Shown here one piece after another: positions 1-9,667 of a DNA stretch of 64,000 nucleotides (the first letter of the stretch is position 1; every line of letters starts with the position of its first letter). This DNA is from Selaginella moellendorffii (Eukaryota; Streptophyta; Lycopodiopsida; Selaginellales; Selaginellaceae): the NCBI RefSeq assembly GCF_000143415.4, contig NW_003314293.1:898062-962061 (forward strand). Direction: 5' to 3'. The position numbers and the translations under genes are program-made. The notes under the pieces are model-generated. The model saw only the letters and a program-made list of their open reading frames with translations, was not told the DNA's origin and ran no database searches.

Positions 1-1120
1 ATGGTCCTTACGTATGCCCAAAACGGGCATTTTGATCAAGCTTTTAGCTTTGTAGAAAGTTACATGCCTGAGAGGGATTTGGTTATGTGGACCTCCTTTC
101 TCGCAGCATTGGCACAATACGGTCATGTGGAAGATGCCAAGCGTGTGTTTGATTTGTTGTTTATGACCAAATGGGCCAAAGGGATCTCATTGCAATGGCT
201 GTGATGCTCTCGGCATATGCTCAAAATGGACAAATTGTCGAAGTGAAGAGATTCTATGAGAGCTTCCCAGAATGGAACATGGTATCGACTAACACGATGC
301 TTTCGGCATAGGCCCAGCATGGCTATCTAGATCAAGCACTCGTCATCTTCGACAATATGCCCCAGAGAGACGAAGCAACTTGGAATGCTATACTCAAAAC
401 GGACATCTTTCAGATGCCAAGAGAATCTTTCACTCCATGCCCAGCCGCAATATCATCTCGTGGAATACCATTCTAGCTGGTTTTGTGGAAAGTGGACAAC
501 CAGCAGTGGTGAAGAAGGTTTTCAATGAGATGCAATCAACAATCCTTCCGGATGAGGCTTGCTTTGTCATGGTCCTCATTGCCAGCAGCCAAGATGGTTC
601 GCCAGGGGATCCAGAACTTTAGAAGCATGGTTATCGACTATGGAATCCAACCTTTGAAGCAGCATTATTGCTGCATGGTTGATACTTTCAAGAGCTCGGC
701 ATTTGGATGTGGCAATGGAGCTAATTGGGAGCATCCTTTCGTTGCTGATGGAGTGGATTGGATGTGCTTTCTTTCAGCTTGCGGGTGTCAAGCTCATGGT
801 CATGCTGGCTTGAGTGTGGCAAGGCATACAATTGAGAAAGACGAGAAGAAAGCAGCGTTTTATGTGTCAGTGGCAAACATCTACTCAGAGCTTTGATGTT
901 AATGAAGGATCGCGAGAGAGAAATCTACTGCTGAGAACCACTTTGTTTGTTGTGGAGCAGGGCTTGAAGCTGGAGCAGGAGATGCTGGATCACCCACTGC
1001 TTCAAAAGGCGGAAGAGATTGGCGTTATGATTGTCAACGACTCCTTTAGAAAAGAATGCGTCCCTGTTGTGGCTTACAATCTCAATGATGCAACCGCAAA
1101 GGTGACAGCCGGAGTTTGAA
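1..1120 (+). pseudogene. Degenerate PPR protein gene (PLS/E-type)
   Basis: Tandem pentatricopeptide repeats are readable across three frames. The first unit has the phrases AYAQNGH-like and MPERDLVMWT; the next (about 205-390) continues with LSAYAQNGQIVEVKRFYES but has an in-frame TAG near 309; then a shift at about 380-400 gives a further repeat with SMPSRNIISWNTILAGF. From about 625 a YGIQPLKQHYCCMVD motif and then AAFYVSVANIYSEL match the E region that follows the repeats in plant organelle RNA-editing PPR proteins. No C-terminal DYW triplet is visible. Known family members bind organelle RNA in mitochondria or plastids. The start lies upstream of the window or is lost. At least three frame changes and stops make this a pseudogene. 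Confidence 0.88.
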
Positions 1121-1353
1121 GAGTAGTTCGTGAACGCAAAAAAAAAATGGAGATTATGTCGATACTCAGTGGCAATGGAATACTTGTTAGTGCGTGGTTA
1201 GGAATTTAGAATGGTCGTGGCAAACGGCATGGTACCATGGGCCACGCTGGATACCTCCACCCTTGAAAACCAAGACTCGAAAAATCATTGTATTTCAATT
1301 GTGATTTTGTGCCTGCTTGTTTGAAGCTAATTACAAAGAAAATCCTACAAAGC
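1121..1353. other. Intergenic, no feature recognised
   Basis: A short spacer between the PPR relic and the convergent gamma-tubulin complex relic. It holds a nine-base A run after 1138 but no open frame or repeat that I can recognise. Confidence 0.5.
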
Positions 1354-2035
1354 CTACTGGGACGCATAAATCAAAATCACTCTCGGATTCATATCGAGGA
1401 TTTCTTCTGCATAATAGTCCCTCAACATGTTGATGAAATAGCCATTGTAATCTAGAGCCGTCCAAAAGTCAGAGAGCTGGTGCTGGGCCTGGGATTTCAA
1501 GTAGCATCTGTGTAAGCGGCAGACGTTCTCGTGAAATGACGATCTCAGCTCTAGAACCTGTAAAATAGTTGGGATAATGAGAATATAACTCAAAAGAGAT
1601 AAAACGAAACTCCCTACCCTTGAATATAGTTTGTGGATGCCATCCTCCCAGCTCCTAATGTTCTTGAGCAAGGAGCAAAAGTTGAGCAAGCACTGCATTA
1701 TGTTGTTCATGCATGACTTCACTCCTGTGTGTTCCAAAGAAACACACACAAAGACAGCAGAAGGCATAAAAGTCTTGCTTTACTTCAGTGCTTACTGATG
1801 GACTGCATTGATCAAGTACTTGTGGTGAACTACCTCCAAGTCCTGCATGTCCTTGATATTCATAATACGTCTGCAAGGAGAAAAAACTTGCAGCACGTTA
1901 TTCTATTTATCTCGTGTTTGATAGCACGAAGAAAATCGCCCCAGAAGCTGCGAATGTACGTGACATTGAAAAACTGTGACAAAATGCCCGATTTGAAGAA
2001 AAACAAAGCCTCAATGAATTAGTGAAGAAAGTTGT
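1354..2035 (-). pseudogene. C-terminal part of a gamma-tubulin complex component (GCP5/6-like)
   Basis: Read on the minus strand, the pieces come in the order of a GCP C-terminal domain: IGHFVTVFQCHVHSQLL (about 2000-1945), DMQDLEVVHHKYL (about 1855-1815), NNIMQCLLNFCSLL (about 1705-1665), WEDGIHKLYSR, then VLELRSSFHENV and a final SDFWTALDYNGYF. GCP proteins form the gamma-tubulin ring complex that nucleates microtubules. A 60-nt GT-AG intron is seen at 1558-1617, in phase 0 with no stop. A second probable intron at about 1725-1795 joins exons that are one base out of frame, and a stop separates the FVTVFQ block from the next, so the copy is probably broken. Assignment to GCP5 or GCP6 rather than GCP2-4 is a guess. 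Confidence 0.6.
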
Positions 2036-2149
2036 TAGAAAGCACCTAAAAAGTTGAAGAGCTCGGAGTTTATCCGTCTGCTGCCCCGAAGAACTCAAAG
2101 AACTCAATTGACGCATGACTGCCTGAAATTATAGAAAAAAATAATGAAA

Positions 2150-2500
2150 TGTCGGCCATGCCTACAAGTAAAGATGAGATGCTTAATGCTCGATCGGCTG
2201 AGGAACCCAATTCAGGAGGAACCTCGTTTGCGAAAAGACTATCCTGTGTGTGCGGTTGAAGCAAGAAACTCAACTCCTGTCACAACTGGCAGTTTCCTGC
2301 TCGGAGCTAGCATTGGTATCACTGTCGTGATTGTCATTGCTGTCCTCACCAAGTCACTTCAGCAGAAGTGGCCTTGTTTAAGAGAAAACTTTTCAAATGC
2401 ACATTTTACTGATAAAAACCACAGACTCACACTGTTTCTGGCTCTGATTCCGAGTCCTCTGAAGCTGTTGTTGATTCTTCCTCCTGTATAAACAAGTTAA
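2150..2500 (-). pseudogene. Diverged third copy of an acidic exon block
   Basis: On the minus strand this reads TTASEDSESEPE and then LFANEVPPELGSS. The same block occurs on the plus strand at about 15205-15560 and 55680-56035 with TTASEDSEAEPEKR and a related tail. It lies directly upstream of the gamma-tubulin complex relic on the same strand, so it could be an earlier exon of that gene, but I cannot show the join. Stops interrupt it. The parent protein is not identified. Confidence 0.5.
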
Positions 2501-2539
2501 CATTGGAATAAAGAGAAAACTATAGACAACTACCAGTGA

Positions 2540-2689
2540 TATTGGAGACTTCAAACAGGGCGATCAGAAGCAGCTGGTTTGTGAGGATATTGAGACTGGA
2601 CATACGAAGCCAAAGAATACATCCATCTTTAGGCTTGCTAGTCTGCTGAACAAGCCGGAAGTTTCAATCGTCTTGGTGGGGTCTCTGGC
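2540..2689 (+). pseudogene. ABCB (P-glycoprotein-type) transporter exon fragment
   Basis: One open frame reads DIETGHTKPKNTSIFRLASL and then NKPEVSIVLVGSLA. This matches the linker just before the second transmembrane domain of plant ABCB transporters, where the phrase RLAxLNKPExPxLLLGxxAA is typical. The frame is cut exactly where the G1 LTR begins, so the retroelement landed in or at the edge of this exon. No other ABCB exons are found on the far side of the transposon block at 15066. ABCB proteins export substrates such as auxin and metabolites across the plasma membrane. Confidence 0.62.
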
Positions 2690-2923
2690 TGTTAGGCGCC
2701 AACTTTGACCATGTGGTCAACATTAGTCAAAGGGAGGCTCAAAGATATATTAAGGCATGTTAGGGTGAGGGACTTAACCTACCCTAGGGCTCACAGTGGA
2801 GCGGTGGCATAGTGGAGCTTTTGAGGTAGCTTGGGGGTGGTTGGGTGGTGAGGAACCTCAAGAGGTGGCATAGCATAGTTTAGGGCAATTAGATGTCTAT
2901 CTTTTTTGTGCCAGATTATAACA
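2690..2923 (+). repeat. LTR of Ty3/gypsy family G1 (plus copy)
   Basis: Begins TGTTAGGCGCC and ends ATAACA. It is followed one base later by the primer-binding site TGGTATCAGAG (from 2925), the complement of the initiator-methionine tRNA 3' end. The same LTR is found at 14840-15065 (-), 42210-42442 (+) and 55306-55540 (-). Confidence 0.9.
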
Positions 2924-2948
2924 TTGGTATCAGAGGAGTTGGTTGCGA

Positions 2949-3312
2949 TGGCCGACCAAGTTGAACGCTGGAATCCTATTGTCGATGGTGGTGCCGACAA
3001 TGGTGCCGATGAAGCTGCGGAAATTTGGACCATTCAAGATGTGGTTCACGAGCTGCAAGCCCTTAATTGAAATCAGTAAAAGATGCAAGACGAAATGCAT
3101 GGCATGATGGATACCATGCATGGGTGTGTTGAGGCAATTGAGGCTGGAGGGGGTAGCGCTCCAAGTAAGCCTTCTTTGGTAGATCGACTCAAAATTCCAA
3201 CCTTTTCCGGTGATGGTGGTGTGGATGAGTGTCTCACTTGGCTAGCCAATGTAAAGAAGTTCTTAGCTGCTAGGGGAACTCCAGATGTAAAGGCTTTAAT
3301 GGCTATTCCAAA
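2949..3312 (+). pseudogene. G1 gag, 5' fragment
   Basis: Starts MADQVERWNPIVDGG and runs through MQDEMHGMMDTMHGCVEA, KPSLVDRLKIPTFSGDGGVD and TWLANVKKFLAARGTP. These are also present in the other G1 gag copies. Two stops lie near 3068-3079. The frame is cut at about 3312, where it meets a G1 LTR in the opposite orientation. Confidence 0.85.
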
Positions 3313-3395
3313 GTCCCTCACCCTAACATGCCTTAATATATCCTTGAGCCTTCCTTTGACCGACTTTGACCACGTGGTCAAAGTTGGTGCCTAAC
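3313..3395 (-). repeat. Truncated 3' LTR of the minus-strand G1 element
   Basis: This is the reverse complement of the first 83 or so bases of the G1 LTR, ending in GCCTAACA at 3395. It is the 3' LTR of the minus-strand G1 element whose 5' LTR is at 14840-15065. It is cut at 3313 and joined head-on to the gag of the plus-strand copy. Confidence 0.85.
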
Positions 3396-3528
3396 AATTC
3401 TTCCCCCCCAACAAAGTCCTTGTCCCAAGGACGAGTTGTATTGGTGATCACCCTTTCTGGGGAACCTTACTCAAGCTTTTGGTCCATCTTCCACAGCCGT
3501 ATACATCAAGGAGGCATTGGGCCCGTCA
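3396..3528 (-). pseudogene. G1 pol 3' end and polypurine tract
   Basis: On the minus strand the codons after the L insertion site continue the pol frame seen at 10802 (KGILSR, then SDGPNASLMYTAVEDGPKA and a stop). A conserved-looking TTRPWDKDFVGGEELL tail follows in another frame. Just before the LTR is the G-rich polypurine tract at about 3396-3415. Confidence 0.75.
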
Positions 3529-3533
3529 CTCCG

Positions 3534-4668
3534 TGTCGCGAATGTGACTTTGGATATTGAAAGTTACCTGTTGACTAGTCCTTACAGACACTCTTACCTT
3601 ACTGCCACGATGGCAGGAGGTCAGTATTGCTAGACTTGTTATCAGTCTCCGCCTAAGCTAGTCTTCACGTGTGCACTTGACCAGATGAGCATAAGGAAGG
3701 AATTCCTAAGTGTTTATTTAGTCAAGCATACTTGACCTGGTTAGAGAAACTCATTCGTTGACTTGCACTTGCTAATGTTGGGAACCCCTGTGATATTGAG
3801 CTTGGTCCCTCAATATCATTAGATGATAACTTACTGTGTCTGCCAAACACCCTCGCTATCATGCCCTTTGTGTTACTCTCATTTTGGTCCCAAATGCTAT
3901 TTATGGAAAGTGTCTAGATTTGCTCATTTGGCATATCTACGGAATGTAGAGATTAGTGTGAACATAATGGTGTTCGTCCTGTGTCCAAATTTGCAATCTA
4001 GTGGCATTCCATATTTAGTAAGTTTCGAGCTTGTCCCAGAGACTAACTCCTGATACTAAGGGAAGCTTGGGGTGAAAGCCCAAAACGTGTGTTCCTCAAG
4101 GGGGGGGGGGGGGGCTGTGGGGGGTTCCAAATGTATAGTAGGGATAGTGGGTAGGTCGGGCATGGCCAGCCAACCTGAGGCATAGTTTAGCTCCCACTTG
4201 TGTGCTTGTCCTTGTTCTGTGTTTGGCTTAGGTTTAAGCCCAAGCTCCACACCATGCTAGTTGGTGGAGTACCCATATCCTTGCGTTAGGCCACCGGTAT
4301 ATTGAAATAGCACCAGACTCCATTTGGCTTCGTTTTGCGTGCTGGTCCTGGCATTGGGATGCTGGTTACTCTAGGACGGTTCCAAGTCGCTCCGGACTCC
4401 TATCCCTTCGCTCCTTGGGTTGTATGCTTGGGAGTTGCTCCGTGGTTCGGTTCCGTCACTCCTCGGCTCCATGCTTGGGAGTTTGGCACCGTTCCTTCGT
4501 TCAGTGGCCCAAGGCTCTGAAACTCTAGTTCCACACCACTGTCCTTTAGACACGTGGCATGTGACATGTGGCATTTATCACGTGGCACAAAGAGGGTTTA
4601 GGTTCCGCTTTGTGGTTATCTTATGGTAAATCACCATAGGATAAAGGGTAAAAACCACGTGCGCTACA
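3534..4668 (+). repeat. 5' LTR of complete L element
   Basis: TG...CA termini. Landmarks along the LTR are a 15-base G run (4100-4114), two CACGTGGC boxes at about 4551 and 4579, a conserved stem-loop at about 4613-4644, and a third CACGTG just before the 3' end (4656-4661). The other full-length L LTRs in the window share this layout, though truncated or rearranged copies lack some landmarks. Confidence 0.92.
4610..4645 (+). promoter_or_regulatory. Conserved stem-loop near the L LTR 3' end
   Basis: An inverted repeat TCTTATGGT / ACCATAGGA around the loop AAATC, with one T-G pair. The 3' LTR of the same element has the perfect form with arms TTATCCTATGGT and ACCATAGGATAA (about 10745-10773). 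It lies some 25-55 bases before the LTR end in the copies. As RNA it would sit near the 5' end of the genomic transcript and also near its 3' end. Confidence 0.7.
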
Positions 4669-4670
4669 TT

Positions 4671-4682
4671 TGGTATCAGAGA
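4671..4682 (+). promoter_or_regulatory. Primer-binding site of L element
   Basis: TGGTATCAGAGA lies two bases after the LTR. It matches the complement of the initiator-methionine tRNA 3' end, the usual plant LTR primer, except for the last base. Confidence 0.88.
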
Positions 4683-4907
4683 ATGAGTCTTAGCGAGTAC
4701 TATCCAATGAGATTGGGCAACTAGTCTCATTGCATATGCAGAGATGAAAACGATGATCCGAGTGGGTACACGTTTTGGTGCAAAAGACTTCGCAATCGTT
4801 CCTTGGGTATGGATTTGGTTACCTTTTTGCACCGTAATAATGTGAGCTTGCTCTTGGGCTCATAGGATGGATTTGAGCTATACCGTTTGCACGAGTTTGA
4901 GCTTGGG

Positions 4908-4979
4908 CTCGTGAGTGAGGCACATTAGCAACTCGAGAGTGAGGCACATTAGCAACTCGTGAGTGAGGCACATTAGCAC
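4908..4979 (+). repeat. Three-copy 24-bp tandem repeat
   Basis: A 24-bp unit containing GTGAGTGAGGCACATTAGCA occurs three times (4908-4931, 4932-4955, 4956-4979) with one or two changes. The equivalent place in the minus L copy (about 23395-23430) holds a single unit, so the array is private to this copy. Confidence 0.85.
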
Positions 4980-7900
4980 ATTACACTTTGAGTTGGCAGG
5001 ATTAATGATATCCTATCGGTGGTTCCATGAGTTGTTCTTTGTACCATGGGTGAAAGCAAACCTCCCTGGGTTTGCTATGAGTTGCAAATGGGCTAGTCCG
5101 TAGTTGTTTAGCACGGCACTAGTGGATCCTTCCTAGGTATGATTACAAGTGGATCAATCAAGACTATAGGGATTAGTCTATTGGTTCAAGTAGTTATTGT
5201 TGTGCTCTCTCATAAACTTTTCTTGGATTGGACTGAAGGTAGTGCGAAAGCAAATTTGAGGTTTAGTCAAAGATGAGATCGAAAAGAGAGTCATTGGGGA
5301 CGAAGGATCAAACACGTAAATCATTTTCTCTTCTCGGAGAGATGATTCGCAACGAGGTGCTAACTCATTGCTCGTGCTCACATCATGCAATCAAAAGTCC
5401 CTATCTTGATGCATGTTGGAGATGGTGGTCTTACGAGTGGTGAGTTACGGGATGGATAGTGGTGAAGCGCTATACCATTTTGTCTAGGCTTGCTATTGGA
5501 AGACTTGGGTTGCAATACTCAATTCTTTTCCGGAGAACCTTGTTATTGCTCCTTGAGTAACTTGGTGTTGGATTAGTGTTGAGTTTGGTCAGAAAGAGAG
5601 TGGCATGAGTTTGTCCGTGTTGTGAACAAAAGTTAGTGGTGTTAGGTGTTGTAAATCTCCATTGATAGGGTGTGGCATTTATGTTGCATTTTGTCGAATC
5701 GAGTTGGCACTTGATATTCACATAAACCTTTGCAGTAGTGACATGGGCATTGCTCATAGTGTTGCTTGATTGATGATCAAGTCATTGTGATTTTATATTA
5801 TATCCATGTGATAATGAGCAATGTGTTTATAAAGTTGCTTGGGTAAATGATGATCAACCCTGAAGTGGTTGATGGTGAAGCTAGTCTACTTACACGTAGT
5901 AGTATTGTAGTAGCTTTGACTGGATTCTCAATGGTGGTTCATTATGCTAAGCTTAAGTTGGTACCTTGTTTCCTTAAGGGTTTGCCCATAAGGTGTTGGA
6001 AATAGGTTGTAGTATTCATTTGCTATAGCTCATCTGTTGATCCGTTAGCACTTGGAGTAGATTGTTGGATGGAGAAGATGTGTAGTTGGGGCATTGACAT
6101 CACTAGCACTTGTGTTAGTGGAAGTGGCATTGTTATTTCAAGTGATGAGGAATTTTTTTTAACCTTGATTTTCCATGTTATTTTTCTTGTTAGTGTTTTG
6201 GCTTCACATTGGATCTTGAAGGTGATTGAAGAAGAGTGTTAGTGCAATGTTGATATTTGAAGATGTGGTTTTCGTGATCAAGCCTTGGGTGTTCACTTTA
6301 CATTTTGCGGATGTCGGAGTTAGATGTCGGAAAAATTGGCAAAGATGTTTGATGCTTAAGCATATTATGGGTCATGAGAATTTGTGTTGAGGTGAACCTA
6401 TGTGAAGTTGTTGGTAAGAGGAAGTTGGTTGAGTCTTGAAAGTTTGCATTCTTGGACTGAGAGTCATTCTTTCTCTAGGATGGAAAATTTTCCCCAAATT
6501 TTTTTAGACTTTTCCAATGGCTAATTTATTGATCATTTTGTTTGAAAACCAGTTTGTTTTTGTAAGGACTTTAATTCCTTAGTAAATAATTTGTATGATG
6601 CAGCCCAAAAGGGATGCTAACTTTTGGGGCTAAGGCAATTGAGTTGGATAGAGTCAGGAGTTAGTATAAAAAAGTGGCCGTTGCATTTTTTCTAAGAAGG
6701 GTAACCCTTGTGCCTTTCTTCTATAGTGTTGCTTGGTGGCAGGTTGCACCTTGCATTTCGCTTAAGACTTTATGAGAGTAGTGAGCTCTCACTAATCTTG
6801 ATTTGGTCTTGGTGGCCCTGCACCTTGGCTGAGGATGGTGATGTCCAACTTAGTTGTTTGAGATTGAGATGTTAGTACCCGTATTATAGCTTTGTCTATG
6901 AGGAGGTTGTGTACCGATATGAGTCCATCTCATGGTCTTCACTTTAGTCTCGACTAAGTGTTAATTGCATAGCTAGCCTCTTCAAGGCATGCTCAGAGCT
7001 AGTGGCTAAATGTTTTAGTGAGTTTATTGTGGTCGAGTTGGATTCGAGTGGTCATTTAGTTTGTGCTAGTCTATGAACTTTTATTTCGTACCTGGGGTAT
7101 CACGTTCATGTTGAATAAGTATATAACTTGATGACAAGAGTTTAGTGTTTGGGTCTTGTGAAGGCAAGTTAACGAGTGATTGTTAGTTGCTTTGCAATTA
7201 GTAATTGCTTGTAAACTTCGTCAAGGACTATTGACACTTGCTTTGTTGATGATTGTTGCTTCGATGATGATTTAGCAGTGATGGGCTTGCTTTACCGGAT
7301 GGTGTTGCAGAGGATCGTGTTGTTAAACTTACATGAGTTTTTATGTTGGCATGTTGACTCTACCTCTATTGATATCATTTGGTTACATTTAGTCCGTAGT
7401 GTTGGATTTCCTTAAGTCTTGGACGTGGTGAATCACTCCTTGATGATGTGTTATCTGTAGCTGAGTGTTGTTGAAGGATTGGTCTCGGATACTAACTAAA
7501 GTATCTTTGACTTTGGTTAGCTTAGTTGCTGGAGAGCTCCGAGTGGTGATTCACTCTTGCTTTCTTCTAGTTTTGTTATGGTGTTGATGGCATTGAAGTG
7601 ATGTCTTGTCGTTGACATTGTTGATATTGAGATTCGAATGAAATAAGATATCCTTCCAAGGATTGATATTGAGTTTCATTAGTCTTGATAAAAATAGTGT
7701 TGATGATTTGGCCTTAGTTTTGTGTTATTGGCATTCATGCATTTGTTAGTTAGCAACTGTGTTGATGTTCAAATGAACTGAATGGCAAGTTGAGTTAGTT
7801 GTGTTCTAGATGAGATTGCTTAGTTGAGGTTGAGCTTTAGCTTTTCCTTGAAAAGTGATTTAGTCGTGGACAATGCTACCTCTATAAGAGGAAGAGTTAG

Positions 7901-9651
7901 TGATTGGTATTAAAGTGATTGAATCCTTGTTGGATTTCAGTTGGGATATATCAATCATTGATGATTCTTTTTGTGCTTGTTATGAAGTGAGTTACATCTT
8001 GCTATAGATGGATTCATGGAGGATCGTTTGGTGATCACTTGTTGAGCATAACTTCGTTATACTTGGCTTTTGGATTGATGTAAATATGTTCTTCCTTAGC
8101 TTTAGCATTATGAAATTTAGCTTCTAGATGTGTTGAGGAGGATATTGTGGGTTATACCATGATTTTCTTTTTAGCATTGAAGTTAATTCATGTGAGACTC
8201 GTGATCATTATTAGGCAAGACTTAGCTATAGACTTCTTCGAGCTTTTGGTTCCTTGAGTTTTACACTCATTATTCCATTCGTTAGAAGTTGTTGGGGAAG
8301 GCATTTTGGTCCTTAGCTTCGATATTGAAGTTTGCTTTTGCATCTAGCAATCATTGATGATGATTGACTATCATCTAAAATAGTTGATTATCCTTGTCGA
8401 AGGTTTTTGCTTGATTATCATTAATCTAGAATGATTTGCTATTCTTCGGAATGGTGGATTCCTTCTTAGACGATGATTCTGCATATATCTTTTTGATGGG
8501 ATGATTGATGATCTTTCATGATGATTAGTTGTTATCTTTTATAGCTTATGGTTTTTTGCAATACCATATGTTCTTTGTGGTTTGCTCTGGATTGGTCTCT
8601 TGGTTTGAGACATTGGTGGGAGGTTGCTAACACTTGCTTAAGCAACTCTGGTTCCTTGGTATTATTGACCAGGATCTATTCAGATTAGCTAATGCACTGG
8701 TTGATATGAATAAGTGTTTGTTTGCTTTGCAACATTCATTTTGTTTTGTTGATTATTGCTCGAGTTAGTTCTCATAGATTAAGATGTTATTTCCTTCGGG
8801 TGATATATTCGCGAGTATTGTGCTTGTTAGTCAATGATACCTTGTATACCTTGCATTGTTTTTTGTGAGTTGTTTGGCATGCTATCTGCCATCTTCGATA
8901 GTTAAGTTTTCTCATTGAGTTTACTTGATGATATATTGACAATTGAATTTTGTTAGATGGTGAATCCTATGTTTACCACTTATGATGATCTTGGTGGTTC
9001 CTATACTATAATACTAGTTTCTCGGATGATAACTTACTTGAAATACTTTTGTGTTTTAATCTAAGATTAATTCACTGATAATTAAATCTCTAAGATATCA
9101 TTGTCTATGACTTTGATATGGTCCATATATTGATCCTTGAGTTTGGGCCAGTATAGGTAGACTGGTTTCGGCACTTCGTGTGCATGTTGAAATCTCTAGT
9201 CATGGGGTAGCTACTGTCGACTGGTCACATAACCCGCCTCTCTGTCGATGTTCCTTATTCCGTTGAAAGGGCGTGACCGTGTAAACAACACTAACTACCT
9301 GTTTACAGTAGTCTATTTAAACCTTACCGACGGGTTTGGTTTCTTTGCTCATGAGGGTTGGGGCCTCTGGCTTTTCTCTCTATGTCCCTGTGGGCAGGGG
9401 CATATCACACTTTTGTAGCTGGGTGACACCCAGAGTAGCAAGGGTGGCTAACTCTATTGGTCATTTCCTTGTCGGTGACGGCCAGAAAGTGTCTGAGCTG
9501 GTAGTGCATCCGCATTAGACAAAGAGGTTGCCCCCTAACTCATTTAAGTTGGTGCATTTATCACATAGTGTGAGTACCGTGAACTTTTTCTGGAGTTGTT
9601 TCCTTGGCAGTATTCTAGACTCAAGTATGCATCAACAAGGACGTCAATCTT

Positions 9652-9667
9652 CCGTAGGGGGGGAGAG
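9652..9667 (+). promoter_or_regulatory. Polypurine tract of L element
   Basis: A run of Gs ending GGGGAGAG abuts the 3' LTR. Its counterparts on the minus strand are at about 59386-59400 and 62645-62661. This is the expected plus-strand primer site. Confidence 0.85.

Larger units (their letters stand above)
4669..9667 (+). other. Non-coding interior of L element
   Basis: About 5.0 kb without any frame longer than about 95 codons on either strand and with no retroelement protein motif. The sense strand is visibly rich in T and G for kilobases (many TTGATGATT- and GTTAG-like words). The minus copies at 18958-23658 and 59386-61494 are the same sequence read as A- and C-rich on the plus strand. 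The interior is alignable between copies over its length, so it is a defined part of the element and not random filler. Confidence 0.8.

Noticed and set aside
4371-4588. Overlapping frames on both strands in the L LTR (also at 10414-10757, 17320-17587, 23721-24005 and 61524-61832)
   Set aside because: They fall in LTR sequence that is GC-richer and therefore open by chance. Frames differ between copies and include different stops.
5178-5757. Minus-strand frames of 70-95 codons in the L interior
   Set aside because: No motif, no conservation as coding sequence in the other L copies, and lengths expected by chance in T-rich DNA.
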